From assembly GCA_011009095.1 (NCBI GenBank), contig VTPC01090697.1, positions 1 through 64,000 of the forward strand: a DNA stretch of 64,000 nt, written 5' to 3'. Both the position numbers and the translations under genes were made by a program. Numbering within the stretch: position 1 is the first letter of the stretch; the number at the start of each line of letters is the position of its first letter. The notes below the pieces were generated by a model that was not told the DNA's origin, searched no databases, and saw only the letters and a program-made list of their open reading frames with translations. Below are positions 10,940 to 21,402 of this stretch, piece after piece. This DNA is from Ignelater luminosus. Its lineage: Eukaryota > Arthropoda > Insecta > Coleoptera > Elateridae.

Positions 10940-13134
10940 TTAGATTGTCCCAAAAAAAGTAGATGCTCCTGATAAACGAAAATTTAGAATGGTAATTGAT
11001 TACTCCAAACTAAACGAGACAACAGTAGACAACAAATACCCTCTTCCAAGAATCGAGGAAATTCTCGACAATTTGGGAAAATCCTCTTATTTCGCTACAT
11101 TAGACTTAGTTCAGGGCTTCCAGCAGATTGAAATACATCCTAACTCCATTGAAGAAACAGCCTTCACAGTAGAAAATTTCTAATATCTCAGAATGCCTCT
11201 TGGCCTCAAGAACGCCCGGAGTACCTTTCAGCGCATCATGAATGGAGTCCTGAAAGAATACTTACACAAGTTCTGCTTTGTCTACATGGACGATGCTGTA
11301 AAGTTTTCAAAGTCCTTACACAAACACCTAAGTCATCTAAAACTAATATTTCAAAAAATGTGTTCTCTTAACTTGAAAATCTAGTTAGGCAAGTCGGAAA
11401 TTCTATGAAAAGAGATAAGGTTTCTGGGCCATATCGTTACACCCAAGCCAGGTCTCTCACAGCCAAACCGCCCTATAGCATACTATTCTCGAGTGTTGAA
11501 TTCTGCTGAACGCAATTACTCCACAATCGAAAAAGAACTTCTCACAATTCTCAATTCCACCAAGCGCTTCAGACGATATCTCTTCGGACAAACATTCATA
11601 ATCGAGATAGTCCATAATCGAGGAGCCTAACTCTCGCCTAGTCCGCCGGAAACTTAAACTTGACGAATTCGACTTTACAATAGTTTCCAAAAAGGGCAAA
11701 GAACAAGGACGACAACCAATTCATGATTCCTAACTGCCATGAAATCCCCTACATCTCTGACGAAGACGTAAAAAATAACCTCTAGCACCCGCATTAACAC
11801 CACTCAAGTAGACCTTCAATCAGAGGAGGTCCCAGACAAGCCAGCCGACGAACGTCTAGAGACCGTTCATTCAGACAACGGCGACGGCGGCAAGATCATC
11901 TCCTTTTCCATTTCCCAAACCAAACCATTCTTCACACCGGTGAACGATACCGCTGCATTTTCAAGAAACCCTTCAATAAAAAAATACACCCTTCACGTAA
12001 GACAAAATTTTCTACGAGAAGACCTAACAAAAATGTTTCATAACATAATCAAGCCTAACTCGATTTACGGACTTTACTTCAAAGACCTAAAAGTTAGGGA
12101 ACCTTTCACAAATTTATGCCAGGATGTCTCTAACTTTTCCGTAAAACTTCTTATCAGCACAAAACATTGTGAAAATGTCATTGACAAGCAAATACATAAA
12201 GATGCTATTCAAAATTATCACGAAGAGACCCATAACGGTATCTTTGAAACTTACAGTCAATTAAAAAACAAATCTTCCTGGCCTAACATGAAGCAAATGG
12301 CAACAGAAATCATCAACAAACGCGAAGTATTTCTGCAAGCAAAGTACGGGAGGTATCCTTATCAATTAAGAATGTCAAGACCGCTATTAGCAAAACGCCG
12401 CTTTGAAATACTTCAGATTGATACCTTTTCGTTTTCAAATTCAAAATTTTTAACCGTCATAGACTTATTCGCGCACTACGCGCAAGCATATCTTTTCAAA
12501 GATGGCCAAGCAAACTCCGCCATTACTTCACTCACCACAACGTCCCGCAAAGGATCGTCTGTGACGAAAGACGAGAATTCCAGAATTCTGCAAACTAAAT
12601 AAGATCGGGCTTTATCTTACCACTGTCAACAATTCCAGCTCAAACTCCCCTATCAAACGGTTCCATTCCACCATTCTAGAAAAGCTCAAAACAGTAAAAC
12701 TAAGGAATACTAGCGAGACCCCTGAGAATCTAATGATAACTGCTACACTAATCTACAACCAATCTATCCATTTGTCAGCAGGGTTCTCCCCGTTCCACTC
12801 ACTTTATGGCCCGTACGAGCGACTTCCCACCTTAGACCTCGACCTGACCATTTACGAACAATTCAACTCAAAACGCAAGCAGGAACTCCTCCCATTTTTC
12901 GAAGCAGTATACCTTAAAAATCTCACTAGGACGCAAGCCAACCTAGCGAAAATTAATAGTAGCAGGAATGACCCGCCAAACTTGGAGAACCAGGAGGTAT
13001 TTGTTGAAAGCAACCGACCACCTTTTGAAAAGCTCACAGTTAACAACCAGGACAATAGTAAGCTGACAGGCACGACCCGAAAGAGCAGAACTACCACAGC
13101 CTTTGTTAGTAAAATCAAACCACTAAAACAATGA
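10940..13134 (+). pseudogene. Errantivirus pol remnant (RT, RNase H, integrase)
   Basis: RT pieces at 10940-11183 (FRMVIDYSKLNETT, YFATLDLVQGFQQIEIHP) and 11193-11384 (MPLGLKNARSTFQRIMNG, FCFVYMDDAV), with the catalytic YMDD retained but a stop between the pieces. RNase H at about 11457-11630 (PIAYYSRVLNSAERNYSTIE). Integrase at 11940-12602 (HEETHNGIFETYSQLKNK, LQIDTFSFSNSKFLTVIDL). The C-terminal integrase/tail is at 12733-13134 (YNQSIHLSAGFSPFHSLYG, RKQELLPFF). The core-domain Cys pair expected after the HHCC finger is replaced (NKREVFLQA). Several stops and frameshifts disable it. Confidence 0.87.
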
Positions 13135-13224
13135 TTTCCATTGCAGGATCGCCCTCCTCCAGATCCTTCTGACCTCCTGCCAGGTCCTTTAGCTCGATCT
13201 AGATACGGAGTAATGGGTACTTCC

Positions 13225-14800
13225 AAGAATCGCTAGGACTTGCAAAACTAATCTAGCATTTTCACAACTTTCTATTCTTCATAGATATTTGCCAAATAGA
13301 GATTAGCTACAGACAACTGTTTAGTAAATTCAGCTATTATCAACGCGCCAATTCCATCAAATCCGGTAGATAACGTAACGCATAATATTCAGTCCCAACT
13401 TCAAACTCATTGTCTAGATATCGAAAATCTTCTCAACAAATTTGATCACGTCCGATCAAAAAGAGCACTTTAGATCAAGACGACCTTCAAGTCATCAATG
13501 AAAACCTTGATAAATTACACCTAAATCAGAGCTCTGCAGTAGAAAAAATTAATCAACCAATCTCCATTGCAAATCGTTTATCGAAACGGTATTCCGAGGA
13601 CTTACATACTCTTTTTAATAACATTAATGATACACACACCCTTATACAAAAATTATCAGACCCAAATGAGATAAGATTTCTTTTGCAAAACAAAACTTAT
13701 TACGCTAAACAACTAATAAATATTCACCGCTCTATCGAAGCGACTATTAGCCTTGCCTGGAGAGAGATTACGAATTTAGATTTAAGCTCAGTTGCACAAA
13801 AATTACTTGATCATTGGTCAAGTTGATCAGTTGATTTGTCGATCTGATTGGATAAGTCTGAATATTTTATTACTTCTAATTGGTTAATCAATTGATCAAG
13901 TGGTTGACCAATCGATCAAGCATTTAACAAAGCTTTGTGCAACCCGACCTTAATCACTTTTACAGAACTAATTCAAATTCGCAACTATCTAGAACAAACG
14001 TATAGCACAGATCGATTTGTACCTGCAGCTAAGATTTACACGTACAAATTACTCGAGGCTTCTAAATTGATAGTTATTGGAACAACTAATGCAATCACTT
14101 TTCTGCTTAAGCTACCAATTATTGAACCTTTTACTGCCAATTATTCCCGAATTTATCCTTTACCAAACCACCAAGAGATTATACTGATACCCTTCCAAGG
14201 ACTACTACATAGAAGCCAGCCAAGGAGCATACTGGACCACCGAGCGATGTAAGTTGCTGGACGATTTCATCCTTTGCCTCCAGCCACCGCTATTACCAAC
14301 CCGTTGTACGCTACCATCCCTCACAATGTGCCCAACCGCAAGAATCTTCAACAATTACCAAATCTTTATGCCACTCTCTAATCAACTTCTAGTGGCCTCC
14401 AAAGGAGAATAAAATGTGATCAAAGAATGCGCGATAGCCAATTCGAAGTAACCATCTGGTAAGTTCTACATGCCGACTTATTATTGGGAGCAACGTTTAC
14501 GATAACACTGCTCCTGTGTTCAACATACGCATGCCTGACATAAAGTAACACTAAATCTGAATCAAGAACCTCGACGACTTACAATCCCACATCAGTCCGA
14601 TTCAGGATTTACCGGTCCAGCTACATCCAGCTTTTCACCTACTGCATCATTCGCTCATCTTTATCCTTTTGATAACAGTTTCTGTGGTGTATATATATAT
14701 AACGATGGACAATCCTAGCGACCCCATCGAACTCCAGCATCTCGCCACGGCCAGCGCTCCGCAACTGTATCCCATGTTGAGCATGGACGTTCAAGCTTAA
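13225..14800 (+). pseudogene. Errantivirus env-like remnant, broken
   Basis: Downstream of pol, degraded frames resemble the envelope-like ORF of gypsy-type insect errantiviruses: a basic processing-site-like RSKRAL at 13453-13470 followed by an immediate TAG, a helical region (SKRYSEDLHTLFNNIN, 13575-13625; TYYAKQLINIHRSIEATISL, 13698-13757), and 13935-14252 (LITFTELIQIRNYLEQTY, IEPFTANYSRIYPLPNHQEI). Stops, frame changes and a 115-bp foldback insertion break it. It is a fossil and cannot give a working protein. Confidence 0.72.
13806..13920. repeat. Small foldback/MITE-like insertion in env
   Basis: About 115 bp whose ends are imperfect inverted repeats of about 35 bp: 13806-13840 (CTTGATCATTGGTCAA...) against 13886-13920 (...TTGACCAATCGATCAAG). 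It interrupts the env-like frame exactly between SSVAQK and CNPTLITF. The target duplication is not clear. Confidence 0.7.
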
Positions 14801-14810
14801 GGAGAGGAGA

Positions 14811-15069
14811 GTTATAATAAAAGGCTTATTAATTTACATTAAACTTGTTTTGTACATTATTAATTTTGCTTTTACATTGCTGTTAAATTTGCTTTTATGC
14901 TATTTCTACTTGACGTTATATTTAAAATTTTATTCTATTTTCTTTTCATTGTTTTGTTTTTATCTTGCTTGCAGCTTCTGGCGCCCTAAATAAATTTGAA
15001 CGTTGTCAAACTGACTTGCGTGGGTTTTGTTTGACACCTGATCTCGTTGTTTAGAGTCTTTCGTTACAG
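14811..15069 (+). repeat. 3' LTR of the gypsy/errantivirus element
   Basis: Begins AGTTATAATAAAAGG immediately after the purine tract AAGGAGAGGAG and contains a CCCTAAATAAATTTG polyadenylation-like block near 14985. The end is placed at cgttaca (about 15069), where sequence character changes abruptly; that boundary is approximate because no second LTR is available. Confidence 0.6.
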
Positions 15070-15140
15070 GGACACCGTGAACCCCGACCTCGCCGACGAG
15101 CTACGGCGGCTCCGTCTTTCAACAGCGGAAAGTAGGTACC
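15070..15140 (+). other. GC-rich fragment with short open frame, origin unknown
   Basis: A sharply GC-rich patch in AT-rich surroundings, readable as DTVNPDLADELRRLRLSTAE before a stop near 15149. It lies directly after the LTR end. It may be part of the retroelement or a different insertion; I do not recognise it. Confidence 0.4.
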
Positions 15141-16030
15141 AGGATATTTAGGATTGCACAGTATTACAATTGTCTGACTCATTAAAGGTTTAATTTCTTA
15201 TGTTCAATTATACAATATTTATTATTCGTATTATTTTGCACTTTATTATTTTTCTACTTGACAAGTACAAAATTGCATGGTATCATATAGTACTTAATAC
15301 CCAGAAACCTAAAAACCTACTTTTACTTGAGGTCAAGATAAGAAGAATTATCTTAAGAAACCTCTTTTCCAGTTATGTGATAATAAGCTGCTTATAAAAC
15401 TTTGCATTCAAGCAAACAAACACTGTAAATTTAATCATTAACATATCTACTACCGTTTTTGCCGTGCAAGCTTTGTTTTGGCCTTTCTTAAGTGTTGTGT
15501 TACCTTCAGGGGTAAGGAATATACTTTATTACTTTTAATCCTAGACATACACGTGTATTACGGTTGTTGGTTGGTCCAAATCAGCACAAGGTATTTTGAA
15601 AATGAGTATAAGTAGTCAGCGGACACACTCCTTGACCAGATTAAACTTTATTTATCAGAAGACTTCCTTTCTTAAATTGCAACTTGCCGAGATGCTGTGT
15701 ATAAAAGTTTAATGTAAAATTTCTCGTTTTTTCAATATTTGAAGAACAAGGTGAGATATCGGAATAAAATTTTCTACGTGCTTGTTACTCTAAAGTGTCT
15801 TTTCTTTTACGTAGACTTGTGTTTGATATCAGCTACAGGTAGATAAAGTTGGAGGCTAGTTGATTACCGTATACAAAATTGTTGTGCCAGTGAAGAATGG
15901 AAAAATGTTTCTATTTTCCGAATTAGCAATGAAAAAAGTAGCTGAAAATTATTTTTACCATTTTTTTTCTGTTTTAGAATTCCCAACATCAACACACACC
16001 TGCAAAGAGTAATACTTGCTCATTTAAAAC
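15141..16030 (+). promoter_or_regulatory. Upstream region of LRR gene 1 with splice acceptor
   Basis: No coding sequence. A pyrimidine-rich acceptor (tttttctgttttag) ends at 15977 and is followed by a 53-bp leader before the ATG. LRR gene 2 has the same arrangement (acceptor ending 30885, 55-bp leader) with similar leader sequence, so a non-coding first exon is likely. Its donor and the promoter are not fixed; a TATA-like tataag lies near 15608. Confidence 0.5.
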
Positions 16031-19000
16031 ATGGTCCAGATAAAGCACTACAGCATTCTCTATTTCATAATTTCAATCTGCGTGGATGTAAGCTCAAAAA
16101 CATGTACTGGGCAATGGGGTCCTGCATTTGGCATGCTCGGTATTTGTGCTCGGAAGGTAGTATATACTTGTAACTATGCAACGAGAGAAGAATTCAGGCA
16201 ATTTTTGCGTGACGAATCTTATTGTCCCTATAAAAATGATTGTTACTTTGTGCACATAAAGGACTCGCAGATATATGATGTTGACGACAGAATGTTTATA
16301 GTAAATAGTCCTTGTATAAAAAGTATATTGCTGGTTCTAGAAATAAGCAACAGCCATATTCAGACAATAAGTGAAACTGCTTTCCATGGAAGTTCTCGGT
16401 GGGATAGTTTGCAGATGCGAGAACTCAGACTCGACAGAAACCAATTAACTTCAATTCAAGCCTCCACTTTCCTGAACTTAACAGAGTTAAGGATTTTAGA
16501 TTTAAGTTTCAACCAATTAGCCACACTTGGTAACGTTAGTTACGATCTTCCATCATTAGAAGAACTTTATATAAACAATAATCGTATTGGTGAGATAAAT
16601 AAAAACACCTTTCACAGACTCTGGGGATTAAAGATTTTGAATATTTCCTATAACGAGATAAAGACGCTTAGTGGTAATATATTTGAAGAATTAATGAATC
16701 TAAAACAGCTTTTTCTAGACCACAATCATCTAAATTTAGGAGACGCGACATTTGGTATGCTGGGGAAATTAGAAATCTTAGATTTAAATAATAATAATAA
16801 CTTGCTTGTCTTAAAGAAGATGACATTCAGTGGATTATATAGTTTACTCTTTCTGAATTTAGCAAATTGTAATATAGAAAGTATAGAAAATACTGCATTT
16901 AATAATTTGCCATCCTTGGAAGGGCTAAATATAAGTTATAACAAATTAGAAAGTTTAGAAGAAAATTCATTTCAAGGTTTAAAAAATTTGAAAAACTTGT
17001 CTTTGCAAGGTAATCGACTTACCTCAATATCCCCAAATGCATTTGCAGGACTAGGAAACTTAAGACTTATTGACTTAAACGGAAGTAATCTACCAATGCT
17101 TCAAACTAACACCTTCAAAGGATTACATAGCTTACCTTTACTAAATCTTACAAATTTTAATATTGAAGAAATACAGAGTGGTGCGTTTAATTCTATGCTA
17201 CGTTTAGAAAATTTAAACCTAAGTTATAACAAATTAGAAAGTCTAAAAGAAAATTCATTTGAAGGCTTGAAAGATTTGAAAAACTTGTCTTTGCAAGGCA
17301 ATCGACTTACCTCAATATCTCCAAATGCATTTGCAGAACTGGAAATCTTAACATTTATTAATTTAAATGGAAGCAGTCTAAAAAAGCTTGAAAGTAATAC
17401 TTTTAAAGGTCTATATCTCTTACCTCTACTAAATCTTACAAATTGCAACATTCAAAACATAGAGAGTGGGGCCTTTAATTCTATGCTAGGCTTAGAAAGT
17501 TTAGATTTAAGTTATAACAAATTAGAGAGTTTAGAAAAAGGTTGGTTTCAAGGTTTACTAAATTTGAAAAGTTTATTTTTGCTAGGTAATTCATTTTCTT
17601 CCATATCTCCAAATGCGTTTACAGGACTAGAAAGCTTAAACTTTATTGATTTAAATGGAAGTAACCTAAAAGTACTACAGAATAATACATTTAGAGATTT
17701 AAGTCGCTTGCCTCTATTAAATCTTTCAAATTGTAATATAGAAAATATCCAAAGTGGCGCATTCAATTCCATGCTACGTTTAGAAAATTTAGATTTAAGT
17801 TACAACAAACTAGCAAGTTTAGAAGAAAGTTCATTTCAAGGTTTAAAGAATTTGAAAAAGTTGTCTCTGCTAGGCAATCCACTTTTCTCAATATCTCCAA
17901 ACGCGTTTGCAGGACTAAACAACTTAACAATTATTGATTTGAATGGATGTAACTTAAAAATGCTTGAAAACAATACATTTAGAGGATTACGTCGTTTGCC
18001 TTCTTTAAATCTTACAAAGCTTAATATTGAAAGTATACAGAGTGGTGCTTTCAATTCCATGATAAATTTGAAAGATTTAAATTTAAGTTATAACAAATTG
18101 ATTATTTTGGAAGAAAATTCGTTTCAAGGCGTGAAACATTTAAAGTATTTATATCTGCAAGGCAATAAATTATCTTCGATATCTCCAAATGCGTTTGCAG
18201 AACTTGAAAACTTAATGTTTATCGATTTAAATGGAAGTAACCTGAAGGTCCTTGAAGATAATATTTTTAACGGGTTACATAACTTACCCTTCTTAGATCT
18301 TACATACTGTAATATTGAAAATATACAGAGTGGTGCCTTCAATTCTATGTTAGGTTTAGAAAATTTAAATTTAAGTTATAACAAATTAGAAAGTTTAAAG
18401 GAAAACTCATTTCAAGGCTTAGATAATTTGATGATATTGTCGCTGCAAGAAAACAGATTATCTTCAATATCTCCAAATGCGTTTGCAGGGCTAGACAAGT
18501 TAAGACATATTGACTTAACTGGAAGCAACCTAAAAAAGCTTGAAGATCATTCATTTAGAGGACTGCTTAGCTTACCATTACTAAATCTCACAAATTCTTA
18601 TACTGAGAATATACAGAGCGGTGCCTTCGATTCCATGATGGGTTTAGAAACTTTAGATTTAAGTAATAACAAGTTAGAAAGTTTAGAAAAATATTCATTT
18701 CAAGGTTTATCAAATTTAAAAAATTTATATCTGCAAGGTAATTCATTTTCTTGCATATCTCCAAACGCATTTGCAGACCTGGTAAATCTGGAGTTTATCA
18801 ATATTGATTTCAGAGAAGGTAGCGTTAGCACCCTTCAGAATAATGTATTTAAAGGATTACATCGTTTACCTTTCCTAAATTTAACAAACTGTAACATTGA
18901 AATTATACAGAGTGGCGCATTCAATTCTATGTCAGGTTTAAAAGATTTAGATTTAAGTAATAATGTGTTAATGAGTTTAGAGGATAACACGTTTCAAGGT

Positions 19001-20398
19001 TTAAGAAATCTTCAGAATTTGTACCTTCATGGAAATCGATTGGCTTTATTATCTCCAAATGCATTTGCAGAACTGGAAAACTTAAAATTTATTAATTTAC
19101 AAGGAAGTAACTTAAGGAATCTTGTAAATAACACTTTTAAAGGATTGTATAGTTTACCCATATTAAATCTAACGAATTCTGATATTGAAAGTATAGATCG
19201 CGGTGCGTTCAATTCCATGCTAAATTTGAAAGATTTAGATTTAAGTTGTAACAAATTGGTTAGTTTAGAAGAAAATTCATTCCAAGGTTTAAAGAATTTA
19301 AAAAACTTGTATCTACAAGGCAATAAATTATCTTCGATATCACCAAATGCATTTGCAGAACTTGGCTACCTAGACTTTATAGACCTCACCGGAAGTAACG
19401 TTGAAATTATTAAGAAAGACGCATTTAGCGGGCTAAGTCGTTTGCGTTTCTTAAACTTAACCCACTTTGGTCTTAAGAACATACAGAGTGGTGCGTTTGA
19501 TTCTATGATAACTTTGACAAATTTAGATTTAAGTCACAATTATCAAACAATTTTGGAAGAGAACACGTTTCAAGGTTTAAAAAACCTACAAAATTTATAT
19601 CTACAGAACAATCGATTGGACACAATATCTCCAAACGCGTTTATCGAACTTGGAAATTTAATATCTATCGATCTAACTGGAAGCCATCTAAAGATTCTTA
19701 AAAATAATACATTTAGAGGATTACATAGTTTGCCCATTTTGAATTTATCAAACTCTAGTATTGAAACTATACAGAGCGGTGCGTTCAACTCAATGATAAA
19801 ATTAGAATCTTTAGACATCAGCTGTAATCATTTACAAACAATTGATGAATACACATTTACAGGTTTAGAACATTTAAAAACACTCATTTTGACTAACAAT
19901 AAAATTTCTAATCTCAGGACAAGCTCATTTTTCGGATTAAACAGTTTACACCATCTAATACTGACAAATAACAACATTGCTAGTGTCCCGCTAGGTGCAT
20001 TTCAAAATTTTCCCTTTTTAAAAAGATTAGAGCTTGGAATCAATTTGATATACCAACCTAACCTTGGTACTTTCTCAAACTTGAACCAATTGATATTTTT
20101 GAATTTGTCACATAACAGGATTTCTAGATTAAATGCAATAGTTTTATTTTCCCTAAATAGACTGAATTCGCTAGACTTGGACAGTAATAGTTTGTCAAAT
20201 CTAGATTATAGCTTTTTAGTATCCAGTCTTTCTGAATTAAGACACGTGCAGGTAAATAATAATAAGTGGTCGTGTTCATTGCTGGCGGGTATGTTAAAAG
20301 TATTTAGAATTCATGGTATAAGCTACATATCCAATTCCAATAAAAAATACACAAAACAAAATGTTGATGGAATTGAATGCGAAGGTAGTATCTGGTAA
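16031..20398 (+). CDS. Secreted leucine-rich-repeat protein 1 (1455 aa)
   Basis: Single coding exon starting MVQIKHYSILYFIISICV, a signal peptide. A Cys-containing N-terminal cap (residues about 24-95) is followed by about 50 typical 24-residue LRRs (LxxLxLxxNxLxxI..xxFxxLxx) and a C-terminal cap with NNNKWSCSL..DGIEC. There is no transmembrane helix or intracellular domain, so an extracellular protein is inferred. From about residue 270 to 1280 the LRRs form a higher-order unit of 96 residues repeated eleven times. Sequons (NLT, NLS, NGS, NNT) recur at fixed places in the units, suggesting heavy N-glycosylation. The ATG is fixed by the signal peptide and by identity with the start of LRR gene 2. 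Related families include artichoke/chaoptin/LRR15-like proteins; the ligand is unknown. Intact, no frameshift. Confidence 0.95.
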   Translation: MVQIKHYSILYFIISICVDVSSKTCTGQWGPAFGMLGICARKVVYTCNYATREEFRQFLRDESYCPYKNDCYFVHIKDSQIYDVDDRMFIVNSPCIKSILLVLEISNSHIQTISETAFHGSSRWDSLQMRELRLDRNQLTSIQASTFLNLTELRILDLSFNQLATLGNVSYDLPSLEELYINNNRIGEINKNTFHRLWGLKILNISYNEIKTLSGNIFEELMNLKQLFLDHNHLNLGDATFGMLGKLEILDLNNNNNLLVLKKMTFSGLYSLLFLNLANCNIESIENTAFNNLPSLEGLNISYNKLESLEENSFQGLKNLKNLSLQGNRLTSISPNAFAGLGNLRLIDLNGSNLPMLQTNTFKGLHSLPLLNLTNFNIEEIQSGAFNSMLRLENLNLSYNKLESLKENSFEGLKDLKNLSLQGNRLTSISPNAFAELEILTFINLNGSSLKKLESNTFKGLYLLPLLNLTNCNIQNIESGAFNSMLGLESLDLSYNKLESLEKGWFQGLLNLKSLFLLGNSFSSISPNAFTGLESLNFIDLNGSNLKVLQNNTFRDLSRLPLLNLSNCNIENIQSGAFNSMLRLENLDLSYNKLASLEESSFQGLKNLKKLSLLGNPLFSISPNAFAGLNNLTIIDLNGCNLKMLENNTFRGLRRLPSLNLTKLNIESIQSGAFNSMINLKDLNLSYNKLIILEENSFQGVKHLKYLYLQGNKLSSISPNAFAELENLMFIDLNGSNLKVLEDNIFNGLHNLPFLDLTYCNIENIQSGAFNSMLGLENLNLSYNKLESLKENSFQGLDNLMILSLQENRLSSISPNAFAGLDKLRHIDLTGSNLKKLEDHSFRGLLSLPLLNLTNSYTENIQSGAFDSMMGLETLDLSNNKLESLEKYSFQGLSNLKNLYLQGNSFSCISPNAFADLVNLEFINIDFREGSVSTLQNNVFKGLHRLPFLNLTNCNIEIIQSGAFNSMSGLKDLDLSNNVLMSLEDNTFQGLRNLQNLYLHGNRLALLSPNAFAELENLKFINLQGSNLRNLVNNTFKGLYSLPILNLTNSDIESIDRGAFNSMLNLKDLDLSCNKLVSLEENSFQGLKNLKNLYLQGNKLSSISPNAFAELGYLDFIDLTGSNVEIIKKDAFSGLSRLRFLNLTHFGLKNIQSGAFDSMITLTNLDLSHNYQTILEENTFQGLKNLQNLYLQNNRLDTISPNAFIELGNLISIDLTGSHLKILKNNTFRGLHSLPILNLSNSSIETIQSGAFNSMIKLESLDISCNHLQTIDEYTFTGLEHLKTLILTNNKISNLRTSSFFGLNSLHHLILTNNNIASVPLGAFQNFPFLKRLELGINLIYQPNLGTFSNLNQLIFLNLSHNRISRLNAIVLFSLNRLNSLDLDSNSLSNLDYSFLVSSLSELRHVQVNNNKWSCSLLAGMLKVFRIHGISYISNSNKKYTKQNVDGIECEGSIW
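16849..19860 (+). repeat. 288-bp higher-order tandem repeat inside LRR gene 1
   Basis: The block encoding SGAFNSM recurs with its Ser codon at the equivalent position at 16903 (diverged first copy), 17191, 17479, 17767, 18055, 18343, 18631, 18925, 19213, 19501 and 19789: a step of 288 bp except one of 294 bp. Each unit holds four LRRs: an NLTNCNIE-type, an NLSYNKLESL-type, a LYLQGNKLSSISPNAF-type and an IDLNGSNLK-type repeat. Confidence 0.95.
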
Positions 20399-21402
20399 TA
20401 AGATGGTGTTGAGAATTCGAGGAAACCAAATACGCAAGTGCTGCAAGATACTACGTTAATGTTAAACCGGTCGATTGTTTTTATCTCATATAATATTTCT
20501 AAATAACTTATGACAGGTTCCCAGTTATCCCTGACTTTGTTTTATTGACTGTATCAACAGTTTATTGTCAATGTCAGAACATACATTTTATTTAGTTGAA
20601 CTTCTAGGGAATCCTATAAAGTGTAGCATTTTAATAATGACATACAAAAGCTAAATAAAATTGATTGTAAACTTGCTTATAGAGTTACAGATAGTGCTGC
20701 TTCTTGTCTTAGTTTTAGTTGCTAAAATGATTACTATATATTGAGTTTCCAGACTTAGTTTAATAGAATACGTAAGGTTTCATAGTTTATTGTACATGTT
20801 ATAATATTATATACTAACATTGTGACATTTAAAATTTGTAAAACATTCTAAATAAAAGATAGATTGTACGAGATATTTATTTAAGTTATTCATATTGTGT
20901 ACCAGAAATTTCTCCTACTAGTTATTAAACAGACCTGAACTCCTTTTTCAGGCCATGTGATAGCATCTGCAAATTCGCTTATCAAATATAGGCAACACAA
21001 ATAACACCTCCGGGTGAGAGAACAGGAAAGAAAGTTAGTCATGTTTGACAAGCCCATAACAATCCTGTAAACACGTGCGTGAAAGAATTGTATTCTAGTT
21101 ACCGACCACGGTTTAAAACCTTCCGGCTTAATTCCTACAGATAAACTAACAAATTACATTATTTGTGGTATAAATATCTTTTGAGATAAATACAATGAAT
21201 TTTATTATCAAGAACTATTACAATAAATTTTCATCGTATCCATAGTTTTAACGACCACTATCACTATAGTAAATGTTACAATAACTCAGATAAAATAAGT
21301 TAGGTATTCAGCTAATGAGAAATCCGAGTTTTGCTAAAATATATATCAATACAATTCAGAGTCGAGTTGAGATATATCCACCATGCATTCAAATATGAAT
21401 AA
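20399..21402. other. 3' region of LRR gene 1 and intergenic DNA
   Basis: An AATAAA at 20654-20659 sits in a block (tttaataatgacat... ctaaataaaa) that is also present after LRR gene 2 (AATAAA at 33086-33091), supporting it as the shared polyadenylation signal. A further aaataaaag lies near 20851. Nothing else is recognised up to the transposase relic. Confidence 0.6.

Larger units (their letters stand above)
10923..15069 (+). mobile_element. 5'-truncated gypsy/errantivirus-type retroelement with env remnant
   Basis: Starts abruptly inside RT (IVPKKVDAPDKRKFRMVIDY) and runs through RNase H, integrase, an env-like region, a purine tract (AAGGAGAGGAG, 14800-14810) and a single 3' LTR beginning AGTTATAATAA, the AGTTA start usual for gypsy/errantiviruses. 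There is no 5' LTR, gag or protease. Many stops and frame changes are present, plus a foldback insertion at 13806-13920. An old, dead endogenous copy of an insect retroelement. Confidence 0.88.

Noticed and set aside
17224-19818. Eight minus-strand open frames with similar sequences inside LRR gene 1
   Set aside because: They repeat only because the underlying 288-bp unit repeats; antisense shadows of the LRR gene.
16849-19860. CRISPR-like or satellite interpretation of the regular repeat
   Set aside because: The period is a coding one, in frame throughout, and the units are full LRR sets.
16031-20398. Toll-like receptor identity for LRR gene 1
   Set aside because: No transmembrane segment and no TIR domain follow; the protein ends after the C-terminal Cys cap.
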